Source: Nitrospirota bacterium (lineage in GTDB: Bacteria > JACPQY01). Taken from it: a stretch of 64,000 bases of DNA. The position numbers were made by a program, and so were the translations under genes. Below the pieces are notes generated by a model. That model made no database searches and was not told the DNA's origin. It saw nothing but the letters and a program-made list of their open reading frames with translations. Positions 61,196 through 64,000 of the stretch are shown in pieces; positions within the stretch are counted from its first letter, which is position 1; every line of letters starts with the position of its first letter. Where the stretch lies: contig JACPAV010000007.1 in the NCBI GenBank assembly GCA_016180645.1, positions 140,951-204,950 on the forward strand, given 5' to 3'.

Positions 61196-63499
61196 TTATG
61201 GAACGAGGGGGTCGGTCCGCCCCCAGGAGGAGGGGGAAGACCCCATGGTCAGGAGGAGCGAGCCGCCGGAGGCGAGGTCCGCGTGGCGAAACCACGGCTC
61301 GCGAAGCGGCCTGCCATTGAGCGAAGCGGACCGAATGTAAAGATTTTCCGGAGAAGCGTTCCTAGCCTCGATGACAAAGTTCCCGTCGGGGAGGTGCAGG
61401 ACGCTTCGGCCGAACACCGGACTGCCGATGAGGTAGACGTCGGTCCCGGCGAGCGGATAGATGCCCATTGCGCTGAAGACGTACCACGCAGAGAGAGTGC
61501 CCGCGTCATCGTTCCCGGGAAGGCCGTCCGGCCCGTCGGTGTACTTGGTGTCCATGATCCACCGAATCCATCTCGGGGCGAGATCCGGGCGGCCGGCGAG
61601 CGTGTACATGTAGGCGGCGTGGATGTCGGGTTCGTTGCCGTGCCAGTAGTAGGGATCGGGCATGGGGTAGGGGGTTCCGCCGAGGGGGATGACCGCCGCG
61701 GGATTTTCCACGGAGGATTGGAAAAAGGTGTCGAGCTTCCGGAGCATCGCGTCGCGGCTGCCGAAGAGTTGGATGAATCCGGACACGTCGTAGGGAACGA
61801 GCCAAAGATATTGCCAGGCATTGCCTTCGACGTAGTGGTCTTGGAGGATTCCCGCCGGATTGAATTTGTCCGGGTCGGCCCATGAACCGGATGTCGTTTT
61901 GGGCCGGAAGAACTGGGTGTCATCGTCCCACTGGTTTCGATAGGTTTGTGATCGTTCGAGATAGGTGGCGTGGTCGGATTCCAGACCCAAGGCCCTGGCC
62001 ATTCGAGCAATCGCGTAATCGGCATAGGCGTATTCGAGAGTGAGTGAGACCGACCCGCCCATTTTGTCGGCTGGACAGAAACCGGCCGCGAGGCAGTCCT
62101 TGATTCCGCCACGCGGGCCATCCGTTCCCGCCGATTTTTTCATGCCTTCGTAGGCCAGGGCCGAGTCGAATTCGCGAATGCCCTTCAGGTAGCTTTCGGC
62201 GATCACGATATCGGCCGGGGTGCCCACCATCGTGCCCGCTTCGCTCGATGCGAGCGGCCACCGAGGGAAGTTGCCGTGCTGCTCGTACATCTTGACCAGC
62301 GTTACCACCATCTCACGTTGCCGATCGGGGGCGAGCAGGGTCAGGAGCGAGTGGAGCGTGTGGTACGTATCCCACAGCGAGAAATCGGTGTAGTAGCGGA
62401 AACCGTCCGCCTGATGGATTTGCTTGTCGAGGCCGACGTACCGCCCGTCCACGTCGGTAAAGAGCGTGGGCATGAGATTCGAGTGGTAGAGGGCGGTGTA
62501 GAAAATCGTGCGTTCGCGCTCGGAACCGCCGGTGGCTTCAATTCCACCCATGATCTTGCTCCACGCGTTTTCGGCGGCTGCGCGTATTTCTTCAAACGAT
62601 TTCCCGGCGATCTCCCGCTCGCGGTTGAGCCGCGCCTGTTCCACGCTGACGTAGGAAAGTCCAACCTGTGCCTCGACGGTCGTGGCCCCGGTCACTTCGA
62701 ATCCCAGGTAGGCGCCGGCATCGCTGCCGTTCTCGAGGACTTCGAAGCCGGATTGACCGGGCAGGAGTTCGCCCTTGTTCCACAGGCTGTATTCTATAAT
62801 GGGCCGGTTGAACTGGGCCGAAAAATACACGTGGAAGATGGGCCCAAAGTCCCCCTTGTTGATCATCCAGCCGGAGATGTCACGATCACCAGGAGAGATG
62901 TCGATGCGAGCGCCCCGGCACTCACCGGTTCCCAACGTGTGGCAGACATCGATCAGGACCACCGGCGGCGCTCCGGCCGGAAAAGTGTATCGATGGGCCG
63001 CGCTTCTTTCCGAGGCGGTGAGTTCGACCCGGATCCCGCTGTCCTCCAGAGTCACGGCGTAGTATCCCGGACGCGCGGCTTCGGTGCTGTGGGAGAATCG
63101 GCTCTGGTAGCCGATTTCGTTTGTCTTGGAGACGTCCATTCCCACCGTGGGCATGAACAAGATGTTCCCGTAGTCCGCAACTCCCGTGCCCTCCATGTGC
63201 GTGTGGCTGAATCCCTGGATGAAGGTATCGGGGTACCAGTATCCGGCGGCATGGGCGAAACCGATCGCCGCGAGATCGCCCGACGTGTCGGGTCCCACTT
63301 TGACCATTCCGAACGGCATTGTTGCCCCGGGAAATGCATTTCCTTGGGCGAATCCGGCCCCGCCGCTCCCGATGAGCGGATTTACATATTCGATGGCCGG
63401 CTTGGCAAGTGGCTGAGCAATTGGTGCTTGGACGGCTTCAGAGTTGCAGGCCGCGCAAAAGATGACCACCTCAGCCAAGTGGACTCGACGCGTCCCCAT
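61196..63499 (-). CDS. GH92 family alpha-mannosidase
   Basis: A 767-residue exported glycoside hydrolase. After a short hydrophobic N-terminus with a Cys-rich AACNS (possible lipoprotein site) it has VNPLIGSGGAGFAQGNAFPG then ATMPFGMVKVGPDTS, GFSHTHMEGTG, RYVGLDKQIHQ, and the late GNDDAGTLSAWYVFSAMGIY with the acidic pair expected for the calcium-dependent inverting mechanism. These mark GH92 exo-mannosidases that trim mannose from glycans. No sugar transporter or regulator is adjacent. It is separated from rpsB by 51 bases on the same strand. Confidence 0.93.
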   Translation of the reverse strand: MGTRRVHLAEVVIFCAACNSEAVQAPIAQPLAKPAIEYVNPLIGSGGAGFAQGNAFPGATMPFGMVKVGPDTSGDLAAIGFAHAAGYWYPDTFIQGFSHTHMEGTGVADYGNILFMPTVGMDVSKTNEIGYQSRFSHSTEAARPGYYAVTLEDSGIRVELTASERSAAHRYTFPAGAPPVVLIDVCHTLGTGECRGARIDISPGDRDISGWMINKGDFGPIFHVYFSAQFNRPIIEYSLWNKGELLPGQSGFEVLENGSDAGAYLGFEVTGATTVEAQVGLSYVSVEQARLNREREIAGKSFEEIRAAAENAWSKIMGGIEATGGSERERTIFYTALYHSNLMPTLFTDVDGRYVGLDKQIHQADGFRYYTDFSLWDTYHTLHSLLTLLAPDRQREMVVTLVKMYEQHGNFPRWPLASSEAGTMVGTPADIVIAESYLKGIREFDSALAYEGMKKSAGTDGPRGGIKDCLAAGFCPADKMGGSVSLTLEYAYADYAIARMARALGLESDHATYLERSQTYRNQWDDDTQFFRPKTTSGSWADPDKFNPAGILQDHYVEGNAWQYLWLVPYDVSGFIQLFGSRDAMLRKLDTFFQSSVENPAAVIPLGGTPYPMPDPYYWHGNEPDIHAAYMYTLAGRPDLAPRWIRWIMDTKYTDGPDGLPGNDDAGTLSAWYVFSAMGIYPLAGTDVYLIGSPVFGRSVLHLPDGNFVIEARNASPENLYIRSASLNGRPLREPWFRHADLASGGSLLLTMGSSPSSWGRTDPLVP

Positions 63500-63559
63500 C
63501 TCTTACGTGTACCACAATCAGGCGCATCCTCCGAGAGCGATAAGTGCCCATCCCAAAAC

Positions 63560-63900
63560 GTATCGCGGACCCTGAAGGGCCCGCTACGGAGAAGCTGTTT
63601 TTCGCCTGTAGCGGAGCCTTTAGGCTCCGCGAATCCCGCTCCGGTTCTGTCGGGTTTTGGGATAGGTTCTGAGCTCGACTTTTGCCATTTTTCCATGCTG
63701 TGTGAACATCGCTTAGAATCTCGCTCGGATGGGAAGGTATCTTCAGACACCGCTCAAGAATGGCAAAAGTCGAGCTTAGAGCCTCTGACAGAATGCCGCT
63801 TCGTAGGGGAGCATCTTCAGATGCTCCCAATACGGGCGGATCTAAAGATCCGCCCCTACGAATTGCTCCCTCTTTCGGGAGGGCCTGAAGGCCCTCCCCT
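63560..63900. repeat. Hairpin array in the spacer 63500-63922
   Basis: This 423-bp spacer shows no gene. It contains a series of stems with CTNNAG centres: 63565-63584 (one mismatch), gcggagcctttaggctccgc at 63611-63630, 63807-63828, 63834-63855 and 63877-63898, the last four perfect. Neighbouring stems are joined by cctacg or similar linkers. Confidence 0.7.
63665..63783. mobile_element. MITE-like element with long terminal inverted repeats
   Basis: agctcgacttttgccatt (63672-63689) is perfectly inverted at 63759-63776, and the match extends imperfectly to 63665 and 63783. The 69-bp interior encodes nothing. A 119-bp non-coding unit with such ends resembles a miniature inverted-repeat element. 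Confidence 0.55.
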
Positions 63901-63922
63901 TTCTCTGAAAGCGGCTGCCTTG

Positions 63923-64000
63923 TCAACCTATACGTTTCTCCTTTTTCTTCTTCCTCCCGGTCGTTTGAATCAGGGTCTCATCTATCTCTTCGCCGTCAAA
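63923..64000 (-). CDS. 3' end of a gene continuing beyond the window
   Basis: On the minus strand 25 codons open from the window edge read FDGEEIDETLIQTTGRKKKK and EKRIG before a stop. The Lys-rich C-terminus looks like a normal protein end. Nothing can be said of its function. Confidence 0.45.
   Translation of the reverse strand, partial: FDGEEIDETLIQTTGRKKKKEKRIG

Noticed and set aside
63471-63926. Possible gene in the last spacer on the minus strand
   Set aside because: The frame is made of hairpin and inverted-repeat sequence and has no domain pattern.

Overview
The window is high-GC, gene-dense bacterial DNA with about 55 supportable genes. It looks like a Gram-negative, flagellated, probably uncultured heterotroph. 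The evidence is several lipoprotein-type signal peptides, a periplasmic M48 protease with TPRs, a FliL-like lipoprotein, flagellin, a CaiB/acyl-CoA dehydrogenase/acyl-CoA ligase set and a GH92 mannosidase. I cannot assign a phylum. No tRNA, rRNA, CRISPR array, transposase or integrase was seen.

Layout. (1) 1-3474: 3' part of a type I restriction R subunit that carries an unusual C-terminal LexA-like S24 domain. (2) 3.5-15.7 kb: lipid and acyl-CoA genes (two-gene RetSat-like oxidoreductase/hydrolase unit divergent from an acyl-CoA ligase, acyl-CoA dehydrogenase, CaiB transferase, YghO-like protein), two toxin-antitoxin-like pairs (PBECR-like/DUF2283 and VapBC), MsrA, AroD and a small hydrolase. 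(3) 15.8-21.2 kb, minus strand: a tightly overlapping operon of a fused MFS/spermidine-synthase protein, HisE, DUF2851 and a FliL-like lipoprotein. (4) 21.3-27.1 kb, plus strand: YyaL, acyl-CoA ligase, UbiB-like kinase (all start/stop overlapped), then shikimate kinase.

(5) 27.1-41.2 kb, minus strand: the most interesting region. A type I restriction-modification operon reads hsdR - fic - hsdS - cargo - fic - hsdM. hsdS and hsdM are separated by three two-gene modules: DUF5131 + TcmP, DUF6978-like + DUF1828/1829, and AAA ATPase + DUF4276 (TOPRIM-like). Each module is followed by an orphan hsdS 3' end of about 35-54 codons. All three tails begin near the same codon of hsdS; one is preceded by a scrap of hsdM 5' sequence. 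The fic gene next to hsdR is likewise followed by a copy of the hsdR 3' end. This looks like a defence island built by repeated recombination at the conserved ends of hsd genes. Two modules have their own sigma70-like promoter.

(6) 41.2-48.1 kb: HExxH lipoprotein, M48 protease, HhH-GPD protein, QueA, SCP2-like protein, LarC. (7) 48.1-53.5 kb: large sensor kinase, DegT-family aminotransferase, then flagellin with a sigma28-like promoter and a leader hairpin that could bind CsrA. (8) 53.7-58.2 kb: AspS, GpsA (interrupted in frame by an 81-bp palindromic insertion flanked by a 5-bp repeat), a receiver-like protein and two unknowns. (9) 58.3-61.1 kb, minus strand: rpsB-tsf-pyrH-frr. (10) 61.2-64 kb: GH92 mannosidase, a hairpin-rich spacer and the 3' end of a last gene.

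Other recurring signals are long G/C homopolymers (9-11 nt), arrays of hairpins with CTNNAG centres, and three genes whose frames offer only non-standard start codons (ATT, CTG, ACG).
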